Assembly: GCF_014192715.1 (NCBI RefSeq)
Contig: NZ_JACHYH010000012.1
Location: forward strand, 1 to 62,762
Source of the DNA: Luteibacter sp. Sphag1AF
GTDB taxonomy: Bacteria; Pseudomonadota; Gammaproteobacteria; Xanthomonadales; Rhodanobacteraceae
Direction: 5' to 3'
Length of the DNA: 62,762 nt
Shown here piece after piece: positions 34,903-42,429 of this stretch; position 1 is the first letter of the stretch, and each line of letters opens with the position of its first letter. The notes under the pieces were generated by a model, which did not search any database, was not told the DNA's origin, and saw only the letters and a program-made list of their open reading frames with translations. The position numbers and the translations under genes are program-made.

Positions 34903-35352
34903 ATGCTCAATTTTCAGAAGCAGGTGGTGTTTGCGTTTTCCTTGATCTCGATCTTTTCGTCTGCGATGGTGTTTGCTCAGCCTCCGCCCTCAGGTGCTGA
35001 TGAAGCAATCAGGGCGGATAACGAGGGGGGGGATCCTCAGCTTCCGGCCTTGAGGGCTGACGAAGTAGTCGAAAAGGGGCGGGGTTCCGCGTATTGCTCC
35101 GAATCGGACTGCTATCTGACGGCAGAGCAGTTCCGGGCGCTTAGCAATGCAGTGAAGCTCTATAAGAAAGATATGCCGCAGGTCACACCCGCCAGTATGG
35201 TGGTGACCATTGAGAATGGACTGATCAGCGCAACCCCTTTCCCAAAAAGAGCGAGACCGTCCGACTTCGGCTACGCAGGGGGTGTCATGGCTATCACGTA
35301 TCTGTTTGATGCCACGGGTGAGCATGTGGTCAAGCAATTCTACAATCGCTAG
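34903..35352 (+). CDS. Tandem paralogue 2: small exported protein of unknown function
   Basis: 149-residue protein with a signal peptide (MLNFQKQVVFAFSLISIF, cleavage near FAQ), then PPPSGADEAIRADNEGG and the YCSESDCYLTAEQF core. It ends in FYNR like copy 1, and the downstream 60 bp also match copy 1 closely. ATG 34903 has an AAGGAG site 6 bp upstream. An in-frame start at 34771 would run through the leader and is rejected. Function unknown; it is probably secreted or periplasmic. Confidence 0.8.
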   Translation: MLNFQKQVVFAFSLISIFSSAMVFAQPPPSGADEAIRADNEGGDPQLPALRADEVVEKGRGSAYCSESDCYLTAEQFRALSNAVKLYKKDMPQVTPASMVVTIENGLISATPFPKRARPSDFGYAGGVMAITYLFDATGEHVVKQFYNR

Positions 35353-35549
35353 GCGGGCCATCCCCGGCTGGTTGCTCTCCAGCGATCCGCTTCCGGCGCT
35401 TTATGTCGCCGTGAGCATTGATGGTTGGCGAGGCCATTGAGTGGATGGATGAAGCGGAAGGGCCGGGCAAGCTGGAGTCAAAGGCGGCGACGGCGAAATA
35501 TTCGCGGACGGCTTTCCATGATGCGCGCGGCCATATTGCAAGGAGTTAT

Positions 35550-36086
35550 ATGCTCAATTTTCAGAAGCAGGTGGTGTTTGCGTTTTCCTTGATCTTGATC
35601 TTTTCGTCTGCGATGGTGTTTGCTCAGCCTCCGCCCTCAGGTGGCGGCGGAGCGGTCAAGGCGCTGGCGTCTCCTCAGCTTCCGCCCTGGAGCGCGGACC
35701 AAGTAATTGAGAAGAAAGATTACGTGTTCTGCTCCGAATCGGACTGCTATCTGACGGCGGAGCAGTTCCGGGCGCTTGGCAATGCGTTGAAGCTCTATAA
35801 GAAGGATATGCCGCAAGTAACACCCACTTGCCTGCTGGTGCGCATTCAGGATGGGCTGATCAGCACCACTCTTTTTTCAGCAAGAGCGAGACCGTCCGAC
35901 TTTGGCTATGCAGATGGTGCCATGGATATCACATATCTGTTTGATGCCACAGGCGTGCATATGGTCAAGCGAATCTACAATCGCCTGGCCGGCCATCACC
36001 GGCAGGCTGGTGTCCAGCGATCCGCTTCCGGCGTCATGGGTGGCCGTGAACTCAATGGTTCGCGGGCTTGCGGAACCGATGGCTGA
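35550..36086 (+). CDS. Tandem paralogue 3: small exported protein with C-terminal extension
   Basis: 178-residue protein: signal peptide as in copy 2, then a distinct linker (GGGGAVKALASPQLP), the FCSESDCYLT core and a tail that continues 33 residues past the YNR end of copies 1 and 2 (LAGHHRQAGVQ... to GTDG). The extension arises where copies 1 and 2 have TAG and this copy has CTG. ATG 35550 has AAGGAG upstream. The extension is translated former spacer sequence, so its importance is uncertain. Confidence 0.78.
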   Translation: MLNFQKQVVFAFSLILIFSSAMVFAQPPPSGGGGAVKALASPQLPPWSADQVIEKKDYVFCSESDCYLTAEQFRALGNALKLYKKDMPQVTPTCLLVRIQDGLISTTLFSARARPSDFGYADGAMDITYLFDATGVHMVKRIYNRLAGHHRQAGVQRSASGVMGGRELNGSRACGTDG

Positions 36087-36182
36087 AGGGAGGGGCCGGG
36101 CGCGCTGGAGTCAAAGGCGGCGACGGCGAAATATTCGCGGACGGCTTTCCATGATGCGCGCGGCCATATTGCAAGGAGTTAT

Positions 36183-36728
36183 ATGCTCAATTTTCAGAAG
36201 CAGGTGGTGTTTGCGTTTTCCTTGATCTCGATCTTTTCGTCTGCGATGGTGTTTGCTCAGCCTCCGCCCTCAGGTGCTGATGAAGCAATCAGGGCGGATA
36301 ACGAGGGGGGATATCCTCAGCTTCCGCCCTGGAGCGCGAACGAAGTAATTGAGAAGAAAGATTACGCGTTCTGCTCCGAATCGAGATGCTATCTGACGGC
36401 GGAGCAGTTCCGGGCGCTTGGCAATGCGTTGAAGCTCTATAAGAAGGATATGCCGCAGGTAACACCCACTTGCCTGCTGGTGCGCATTCAGGGTGGGCTG
36501 ATCAGCACCACTCTTTTTTCAGCAAGAGCGAGACCGTCCGACTTCGGCTATGCAGATGGTGCCATGGATATCACATATCTGTTTGATGCCACAGGCGTGC
36601 ATATGGTCAAGCGAATCTACAATCGCCTGGCCGGCCATCACCGGCAGGCTGGTGTCCAGCAATCCGCTTCCGGCGTCATGGGGGGCCGTGAACTCAATGG
36701 TTCGCGGGCTTGCGGAACCGATGGCTAA
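36183..36728 (+). CDS. Tandem paralogue 4: mosaic of copies 2 and 3
   Basis: 181-residue protein. After the shared signal peptide it carries GADEAIRADNEGG as in copies 1 and 2, then switches to the copy-3 type sequence (PWSANEVIEKKDYAFCSES, TCLLVRIQ, ATGVHMVKRIYNR) and the same 33-residue extension. One Cys-motif residue differs (CSESRC, not CSESDC). ATG 36183 has the same AAGGAG site. The mosaic pattern points to recombination between copies. Confidence 0.78.
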   Translation: MLNFQKQVVFAFSLISIFSSAMVFAQPPPSGADEAIRADNEGGYPQLPPWSANEVIEKKDYAFCSESRCYLTAEQFRALGNALKLYKKDMPQVTPTCLLVRIQGGLISTTLFSARARPSDFGYADGAMDITYLFDATGVHMVKRIYNRLAGHHRQAGVQQSASGVMGGRELNGSRACGTDG

Positions 36729-36845
36729 AGGGAGGGGCAGGGCGCGCTGGAGTCAAAGGCGGCGACGGCGAAATATTCGCGGACGGCTTTCCATGATGCG
36801 CAACCCGGTAAAGCGCGCGCCTGATGTCTGTGCGCACGCACAAAG

Positions 36846-36875
36846 AAAAAGGCCTTGCATCGCTGCAAGGCCTTT
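36846..36875 (-). terminator. Intrinsic terminator of tRNA-Asn
   Basis: Perfect stem AAAGGCCTTGCA (36848-36859)/TGCAAGGCCTTT (36864-36875) with loop TCGC and a run of A on the plus strand, i.e. U-run on the minus. It directly follows the tRNA 3' end. Confidence 0.9.
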
Positions 36876-36881
36876 CAAATA

Positions 36882-36958
36882 TGGCGCCCGAAGTTGGACT
36901 CGAACCAACGACCCCCTGATTAACAGTCAAGTGCTCTAACCGGCTGAGCTATTCGGGC
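36882..36958 (-). tRNA. tRNA-Asn (anticodon GTT)
   Basis: Minus-strand cloverleaf of 77 nt. The acceptor stem GCCCGAA/TTCGGGC with discriminator G and encoded CCA, D-arm AGCTCAGCCGGTTAGAGC, anticodon loop CTGTTAA (anticodon GTT) and T-loop GGTTCGA are all visible. It reads asparagine codons AAC/AAU. Its 3' end faces the tandem array, a common position for integrated DNA. Confidence 0.97.
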
Positions 36959-36995
36959 AGCGAGTCGCGTATTTTGTGGAAGTGATCGGGAGGTG

Positions 36996-37535
36996 TCAAG
37001 CGTTTGGTTGATCGAAAGGTGCAACTTTTTTCATGCAGGCCTGTGCATCGCCATCTGATGCGACTTCCGAGCGTATGCGACCCGAGGGGGCGATGACGAT
37101 TTTTTTCGCATAAGGGCGGCCGCGCGTCGTGCAAATGGCGATGGAGAGATTCTCATTGCGGGACGTGCCGTCCGGATCGAAGCGGGGATGGTGCTGGCCG
37201 CGACCATGGGTGATTGCGCGGACGTGCGGGGGCAGGGGCGGGTCTACACGGGTCGTGGTCCACTGGCCGTCTTTGAGCGCTTGCCTGTGCCAGCCCCCGG
37301 TCCAGTTTCGGGGGGTGTCGCATAGCGCCGTGGGACAGAGCCGCGTACGCGTCTGGCCGAACAGGGCCGAGGACCTGGCTTCCTGAGCCGCCGCGAGCAG
37401 GGCGTCATGGCTCATGCGAACGCGCCAGCGGTCTGTGGTTGCCGACAGGGTGGGGGCCGCCAGGGCGGCGAGCAGTGCGGCCACGGCGAGGGTCGTGGCC
37501 AGCTCGATCCAGGTGAAGCCGGGACAGGCGCGCAT
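36996..37535 (-). CDS. GspH/FimT-type minor pseudopilin
   Basis: 179-residue type IV pilin-like protein. The prepilin motif is [25 protein letters not shown]: Gly at cleavage, Phe at +1 and Glu at +5 (usual GFTLIEL). After the hydrophobic helix the C-terminal domain carries two Cys (LCPTALCDT). Minor pilins of this group prime pilus or pseudopilus assembly. It stands alone next to uvrB, far from any other pilus genes. ATG 37535 has a GGGAGG site. A longer in-frame start is possible but less likely. Confidence 0.82.
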   Translation of the reverse strand: MRACPGFTWIELATTLAVAALLAALAAPTLSATTDRWRVRMSHDALLAAAQEARSSALFGQTRTRLCPTALCDTPRNWTGGWHRQALKDGQWTTTRVDPPLPPHVRAITHGRGQHHPRFDPDGTSRNENLSIAICTTRGRPYAKKIVIAPSGRIRSEVASDGDAQACMKKVAPFDQPNA

Positions 37536-37653
37536 GAGGCCTCCCAAATCGACATTGCCGGCTGCGGGCCTCCGTGAATGCTGTGACGGGCCCTCGACAT
37601 CGTGTGGGCGGAGCCGATTTAAACTGGTCATCCGAGCCCCCATCTCTGCCGCC

Positions 37654-39681
37654 ATGACCGACCGATTCCAGCTCGTTTCTCCCTACAAGCCGGCGGGTGA
37701 CCAGCCCGACGCCATTCGTCGACTCACTGAGGGCTTCGAGGCAGGCCTCGCGGCGCAGACGCTGCTGGGTGTTACCGGTTCCGGCAAGACATTCACCATC
37801 GCCAACGTGGTGGAGAAGATCCAGAAGCCGACGCTGGTACTCGCACCCAACAAGACGCTGGCGGCTCAGTTGTATGGCGAGTTCAAGGAATTCTTCCCGC
37901 ACAACGCGGTGGAATACTTCGTCAGCTACTACGACTACTACCAGCCCGAAGCCTATGTGGTGGCGTCCGACACCTTCATTGAGAAGGACGCCAGCATCAA
38001 CGACCACATTGAACAGATGCGGTTGTCGGCGACAAAGGCTCTGTTGTCGCGCAATGATTCGCTGATCGTGGCGACGGTGTCGGCCATTTACGGTCTGGGT
38101 GACCCGGAAGACTATCTCAGCCTGCGTCTCATCCTGGCGCGGGGCGAGCGCATCGAGCAACGGGCGCTGATCCGTCAGCTGACCGAACTTCAGTACACGC
38201 GCAACGAAACCGAACTGCGTCGCGGCACCTACCGCGTGCGCGGCGAGGTGGTGGATGTGTTCCCGGCGGAGTCGGAAACCGAAGCACTGCGCATCGAGCT
38301 CTTCGATGGTGAGGTGGAGAACCTTGCCCTGTTCGATCCGCTGACGGGCGAAGTATTGCGCAAGGTGCCGCGTTACACGGTGTATCCGAAAACCCATTAC
38401 GCAAGCACGCGCGAAAGCGTGCTCAATGCGATGGAGACCATCAAGGTGGAGCTTTCCGAGCGCCTTGAACAGCTTTATCGCGACAACAAGCTGGTGGAAG
38501 CGCAGCGGCTGGAGCAGCGTACGCGTTTCGATCTGGAGATGATGCTGGAAGTGGGTTATTGCCAGGGCATCGAGAACTACTCCCGACACCTCACGCGCCG
38601 CGAGTCGGGCGAGCCGCCGCCGACGCTGTTCGATTATCTGCCGCCGGATGCGCTGATGGTGGTCGACGAATCGCATGTGACCGTGGCGCAGCTGGGCGCC
38701 ATGTACAAGGGTGACCGCTCGCGCAAGGAGACGCTGGTCGAATTCGGCTTCCGCCTCCCGTCCGCGATGGACAATCGCCCGCTGAAATTCGAGGAGTGGG
38801 AGCGTCGCGCGCCACGCGCCATCTACGTGTCGGCGACACCGCGCGCTTACGAGCTGGATCGCTCGGACGACAACGTTGTGGAGCTGGTCGTGCGTCCCAC
38901 CGGTCTTGTCGACCCGGAAGTGGAAGTGCGTCCGGTGCGCACCCAGGTCGATGATCTGCTCGGCGAAATCCGCAAACGCGTGGCCATGGGTGATCGTGTG
39001 CTGGTTACCACGCTGACCAAGCGCATGTCGGAGAATCTGACGGACTACCTCTCCGAGCACGACGTGCGCGTGCGCTATCTGCATTCGGACATCGAGACGG
39101 TAGAGCGCACTGAAATCATCCGCGACCTCCGCCTCGGCGAATTCGATGTGCTGGTGGGAATCAACCTGCTTCGCGAGGGTCTGGACATGCCCGAGGTATC
39201 GCTGGTGGCGATTCTCGATGCGGACAAGGAAGGCTTCCTTCGTTCAACCGGCTCACTGATCCAGACGATTGGTCGAGCGGCACGCAACGTGCGCGGCAAG
39301 GCCATCCTGTATGCCGACGAGATCACCGGCTCGATGAAGGCCGCTATGGATGAAACCGCGCGCCGTCGCGAAAAGCAGGTCGAGTACAACCAGAAGCACG
39401 GCATCGTTCCGACTACAGTCGTTCGCCGCATCGCCGACATCATGGAGGGTGCGCGTGCAGACGTTGGCTCGCGCGGCGGGCGGGGCGGCAAGCAGGCGAA
39501 GGAAAAGCGGAAGATCGCCGAGGAAGCTGCTGACTACGCCTCTCTCACCCCCGAGCAGATATCCGCCACCATCAAGAAGCTGGAGACGCGCATGTACAAG
39601 CACGCGCAGAATCTGGAGTTCGAGGACGCGGGCAAGCTGCGTGACGAAATTCACCGCTTGCGGGAGCGGGCACTCCGCTGA
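37654..39681 (+). CDS. uvrB: Excinuclease ABC subunit B
   Basis: Damage-recognition helicase of nucleotide excision repair, 675 aa (normal size). The Walker A motif GVTGSGKT is at 39-46 and the DNA-probing beta-hairpin region [11 protein letters not shown] follows at about 95. Helicase motifs run to the UVR domain, which closes the protein ([29 protein letters not shown]). ATG 37654 is the conserved start; an in-frame ATG 240 bp upstream belongs to the pseudopilin region. Divergent from the pseudopilin gene. Confidence 0.97.
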   Translation: MTDRFQLVSPYKPAGDQPDAIRRLTEGFEAGLAAQTLLGVTGSGKTFTIANVVEKIQKPTLVLAPNKTLAAQLYGEFKEFFPHNAVEYFVSYYDYYQPEAYVVASDTFIEKDASINDHIEQMRLSATKALLSRNDSLIVATVSAIYGLGDPEDYLSLRLILARGERIEQRALIRQLTELQYTRNETELRRGTYRVRGEVVDVFPAESETEALRIELFDGEVENLALFDPLTGEVLRKVPRYTVYPKTHYASTRESVLNAMETIKVELSERLEQLYRDNKLVEAQRLEQRTRFDLEMMLEVGYCQGIENYSRHLTRRESGEPPPTLFDYLPPDALMVVDESHVTVAQLGAMYKGDRSRKETLVEFGFRLPSAMDNRPLKFEEWERRAPRAIYVSATPRAYELDRSDDNVVELVVRPTGLVDPEVEVRPVRTQVDDLLGEIRKRVAMGDRVLVTTLTKRMSENLTDYLSEHDVRVRYLHSDIETVERTEIIRDLRLGEFDVLVGINLLREGLDMPEVSLVAILDADKEGFLRSTGSLIQTIGRAARNVRGKAILYADEITGSMKAAMDETARRREKQVEYNQKHGIVPTTVVRRIADIMEGARADVGSRGGRGGKQAKEKRKIAEEAADYASLTPEQISATIKKLETRMYKHAQNLEFEDAGKLRDEIHRLRERALR

Positions 39682-39787
39682 GGCCGCCCCGCCAAGTCCG
39701 GAAGGCAGGGGTGCGCTGGATTTTGAAAAAAATCCGGGCAGGGTATTGCGAAGGTGAGCAGCGGCCGGTAAACTGCGCAGCTCTTCC

Positions 39788-39862
39788 GGGCGGTTAGCTC
39801 AGCGGTAGAGCACTACCTTGACATGGTAGGGGTCACAAGTTCGATCCTTGTACCGCCCACCA
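39788..39862 (+). tRNA. tRNA-Val (anticodon GAC)
   Basis: 75-nt cloverleaf with acceptor GGGCGGT/ACCGCCC, discriminator A and encoded CCA. D-arm TAGCTCAGCGGTAGAGC, anticodon stem-loop ACCTTGACATGGT gives GAC, and T-loop GTTCGAT. Reads GUC and GUU. Followed by the intrinsic terminator at 39902-39926. Confidence 0.96.
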
Positions 39863-39901
39863 CTTTTCCAGAATGCGAAAAGTGGCATGAAGACAAAGAC
39901 T

Positions 39902-39926
39902 AAGGAGCCCTCAAGGCTCCTTTTTT
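39902..39926 (+). terminator. Intrinsic terminator after tRNA-Val
   Basis: AAGGAGCC (39902-39909)/GGCTCCTT (39915-39922) with a run of T. Confidence 0.85.
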
Positions 39927-39994
39927 CTTGCCTGGGATTTGGCGCCCTTCTGGCAGCAGAACTGCCATTACCCATCGGTTTGGGGTGGGCAAAT

Positions 39995-40023
39995 AAAAAA
40001 AGGAGCCCTCGGGCTCCTTTTTC
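39995..40023. terminator. Second terminator of near-identical stem, bidirectional
   Basis: AAGGAGCC (40001-40008)/GGCTCCTT (40013-40020), with runs of A on the left and T on the right. It repeats the same stem as the one at 39902 and sits just 3' of the minus-strand gene, so it can serve both strands. Confidence 0.85.
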
Positions 40024-40058
40024 GTAAAGCGTCCTGCTGACTTTTGTCCCGAGAGGGA

Positions 40059-40556
40059 TTAATTGTCGAACAGCATCGAAATGACGGCCGCTGATGGATA
40101 AACGGTTTTCACCGATACATCCGTTGCCTGGGACGAGTTCGATTCGTTGTCGCCGCCGTACCGTGCACCAAACTGCAGCGAGGTAGCGCCTGCAGGTACG
40201 GTGTAGGGATAGCGAATGACGGTCGGTTCCCCGAAAAGGATTGCGTAGCACGATCCATCGACGTAAATGCCGCAATCCACCACTTTGGTAACCGGGGTGT
40301 TGGGGGTAGCAGACATGATGTGGGCGATCAGCTGGCCCTGTGCATAGATGTCGATGTATCCGCCAAAGACCGTGCCGCGATCACCGTAGACGAGGTGCCT
40401 GCCATCCACTCGCGCGACGAGCGTAATGGTTGCGCCGGGTGTCGGTGTACCTTCCACGCTGAGCGAAGTCCACGTCGTGCCTTTGGCTGCCACGCCGCCG
40501 GAACATGCAAGTGCGGCAACCGCCACGAGGGACATGATATGGAATTTCTTGATCAT
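40059..40556 (-). CDS. Hypothetical exported beta-rich protein
   Basis: 165-residue protein with a signal peptide (MIKKFHIMSLVAVAALACSGGVAA). The mature part reads like a small beta-sandwich (SLSVEGTPTPGATITLVARVDG, then IDIYAQGQLIAH), similar in style to bacterial Ig-like repeats. Two Cys in VVDCGIYVDGSCY may form a disulfide. No family assigned. Its neighbour at 40619-40954, also minus strand and exported, lies 64 bp upstream, so they may share a transcript. Confidence 0.7.
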   Translation of the reverse strand: MIKKFHIMSLVAVAALACSGGVAAKGTTWTSLSVEGTPTPGATITLVARVDGRHLVYGDRGTVFGGYIDIYAQGQLIAHIMSATPNTPVTKVVDCGIYVDGSCYAILFGEPTVIRYPYTVPAGATSLQFGARYGGDNESNSSQATDVSVKTVYPSAAVISMLFDN

Positions 40557-40618
40557 GAGTTTCGCCTGAGGTTATCCGTTGGTACGAAGGGGGGTTCCCC
40601 CTGCACGCGCGGATCGAC

Positions 40619-40954
40619 TCAAGGGCCGTCGACGCCGAAAGTGCGCACGATGCACTTGCTGTTGATGATGTCGTACTCGACAAACACCTTCAGGTTGGCT
40701 GCCTTGGCGGCGACCACTGCAGCGAAAAACTGGCGGCTGCGTTCCGGCGTGTCGCTCGGGTCCATTTCCAGCGAGCCGCTCGGGCAGGGTGACGGCGTGA
40801 GAAAGGCCACGGTGCCAGCCGGGTACGACTGGATGCGCCAGGCGGCAGGGCTGCCCACCAGGCTAACGGTGGCAGCAGCGTTGAGGCTGAAGAAGCTGCC
40901 GGCGACAAAAGCGAGGCCGAGCAGGAGCGAGCGCCTGGATGCGAAACGAAGCAT
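40619..40954 (-). CDS. Hypothetical exported protein (111 aa)
   Basis: Signal peptide at residues 1-28 (basic start MLRFASRRSLLLGLAF, cleavage near AAA). The mature part has a TVSLVGSPAAWRIQSYP stretch and two Cys (SPCPSG, NSKCIV), and ends TFGVDGP. No family recognised. ATG 40954 is chosen with AGGGGAA upstream, although a start at 40999 is in frame. Transcribed toward the gene at 40059. Confidence 0.65.
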   Translation of the reverse strand: MLRFASRRSLLLGLAFVAGSFFSLNAAATVSLVGSPAAWRIQSYPAGTVAFLTPSPCPSGSLEMDPSDTPERSRQFFAAVVAAKAANLKVFVEYDIINSKCIVRTFGVDGP

Positions 40955-41095
40955 GGTATTCCCCTGATTGAATGTCGTTGCGAACTGCCTTTGAGACAAT
41001 TCGCAAGAAATTGTAGAGGGGGCTAACTGCAGCCGTATGTAAGTGCTTGGCTGTTTTTGTGTAGGGGATTCCCTACATGAAGGAGCGGCTATCCA

Positions 41096-41488
41096 TCAGC
41101 CCTGTTGTGGCGACTGGGTGGCGAGGCCTGCGCGGATACGCTGACGCCCATTCATCTGGGCGAGCACGCTGACCATCAGCGCGCGACATTCATTCCAGCC
41201 ACGACGCTCTTCGATGCTTACGAAGTCCGCTTCGGTGGCCACCGGCGGAACGCTGTGAATATCCTGCGAGCGATAAATGCAGTTGTTCCAGCCCAGCTCA
41301 TACGATTGCACGGTGAAGCGCTCGGTGCCCAGGGGCTCCGGCCACGCGTAGTGCTGCTCGCGGTGCGCCGAATCAAGCGACTCCAGCTCGCGCATGAGGT
41401 CGTTGAAGGCCGAGATCGCGGTCGGGTCGCCCAGGCGGGCCAGGGCGTTGCGGACGGCGTCGATACTGGGCTGGCGGCTCATGGACAT
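41096..41488 (-). CDS. Hypothetical protein, acidic/charged (130 aa)
   Basis: Soluble protein with no signal peptide. Visible stretches: SRQPSIDAVRNALARLGDP, FNDLMRELESLDS and WNNCIYRSQDIHS. The pattern of conserved Trp and charged helices suggests a real gene but no family is recognised. ATG 41488 and 41482 are both possible starts, since the region begins MSMSRQ. The spacer 41000-41095 has no gene. Confidence 0.6.
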   Translation of the reverse strand: MSMSRQPSIDAVRNALARLGDPTAISAFNDLMRELESLDSAHREQHYAWPEPLGTERFTVQSYELGWNNCIYRSQDIHSVPPVATEADFVSIEERRGWNECRALMVSVLAQMNGRQRIRAGLATQSPQQG

Positions 41489-41652
41489 CTCATTGCGGTG
41501 GGGGCGGACTTGGCGCCGGGGCGCTGCCCCGACTGTTGCATGATACCCCCCACGGCCGGGCAGGCAAAACGCCCACAACCCCGTGAGTCATCGACCTTTT
41601 TCGACCTGGCCGTTAATCTTCGCGCCCCCTTTCACATCACGGAGCACCGGCC

Positions 41653-41862
41653 ATGGCCGTACGCGACAGCAACGGAAACGAACTGGTCGAGGGTGATTCG
41701 GTCACGGTCATCAAGGATCTGAAGGTCAAGGGCGCCTCGCTGACGCTCAAGCGCGGCAAGCTTTTCAAGGGCATCCATCTCACGGATGACGACGCTGCCG
41801 TGGAAGTGCGCGAAGGCAAGAGCGTGCTGGTGCTGAAGACCGAATTCCTGAAAAAGGCGTGA
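41653..41862 (+). CDS. PhnA-type C-terminal domain protein (short YjdM-like)
   Basis: 69-residue protein consisting of the C-terminal PhnA/YjdM domain alone: VRDSNGNELVEGDSVTVIKD and LKVKGASLTLKRGKLFKGI. The N-terminal zinc ribbon of full-length YjdM is missing, a common short form. Despite the name, no proven role in phosphonate use exists. ATG 41653, plus strand, 77 bp before hemJ. Confidence 0.85.
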   Translation: MAVRDSNGNELVEGDSVTVIKDLKVKGASLTLKRGKLFKGIHLTDDDAAVEVREGKSVLVLKTEFLKKA

Positions 41863-41939
41863 TGCCGCAGGTCGTTGGGTGGGAGGCCTGAAACGCGGTT
41901 GCCCCACGTACACTTGGGTTTTTCTGCCGGAGCCTGGCC

Positions 41940-42362
41940 GTGGCCTATCAATGGATCAAGACGCTGCACCTTCTTTTCGTGATGGCGTGGATGGCGGCGG
42001 TCTTCTACCTCCCTCGCGTGCTGGTGAATCTGGCGGAGGCTGGCGATGAGCCCGCTGTGCGTTCGCGTCTGGACCTGATGGGGCGCCGGCTCTATCGCTT
42101 TGGCCATGTGATGTTCGGTCTTGCGATCATCTTCGGCATCACGCTGTGGGCGATGTACTTCCCGTCGGCCGGTGGCTGGCTGCATGCGAAGATCGCCCTG
42201 GTCGTGCTCCTGTTCGCCTATTACATCTGGACCGGGCGCGCCCTGAAGCGCTACGCCGCAGGCCGTGGGTTGCCGGCGGCGCGCACGCTGCGCATCCTTA
42301 ACGAACTTCCTGTGTTCGTGCTCGTGGCCGTCATCTATCTGGTGGTTGCCAAGCCGTTCTGA
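41940..42362 (+). CDS. hemJ: Protoporphyrinogen IX oxidase HemJ
   Basis: 140-residue inner-membrane protein of the HemJ/CopD-like family, which oxidises protoporphyrinogen IX in heme synthesis. Four hydrophobic helices are visible, with the conserved histidine in WIKTLHLLFVMAWMAAVF near the N-terminus and RLYRFGHVMFG in helix two. The start is GTG 41940; no upstream ATG in frame fits the family. The recC start is 67 bp beyond the stop. Confidence 0.88.
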   Translation: MAYQWIKTLHLLFVMAWMAAVFYLPRVLVNLAEAGDEPAVRSRLDLMGRRLYRFGHVMFGLAIIFGITLWAMYFPSAGGWLHAKIALVVLLFAYYIWTGRALKRYAAGRGLPAARTLRILNELPVFVLVAVIYLVVAKPF

Positions 42363-42429
42363 CCGTCGCGATTTCTGCGACGGCAGCGTGGCAGCATGCA
42401 CGCCTACGATACGACGGAGCATTGACGGC

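Larger units (their letters stand above)
34824..36805. repeat. Tandem array of ~640-bp units (three full copies and one truncated copy)
   Basis: A conserved block beginning CTGGAGTCAAAGGCGGCGAC recurs at 34824, 35472, 36105 and 36747, giving periods of 648, 633 and 642 bp. Each full unit carries the upstream leader with an AAGGAG site and one gene copy. The last copy stops at about 36800, before any gene, next to the tRNA-Asn terminator. The array and its flanks are visibly lower in GC than the genes around it. Confidence 0.85.

Noticed and set aside
34175-36880. Tandem array as a CRISPR or integron cassette array
   Set aside because: Unit length of about 640 bp with full genes, no short repeats/spacers, no integrase or attC sites.
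37414-37653. Longer start for uvrB (755 aa)
   Set aside because: The extra 80 residues lie antisense to the pseudopilin gene and no UvrB has such a leader. The family start is at 37654.
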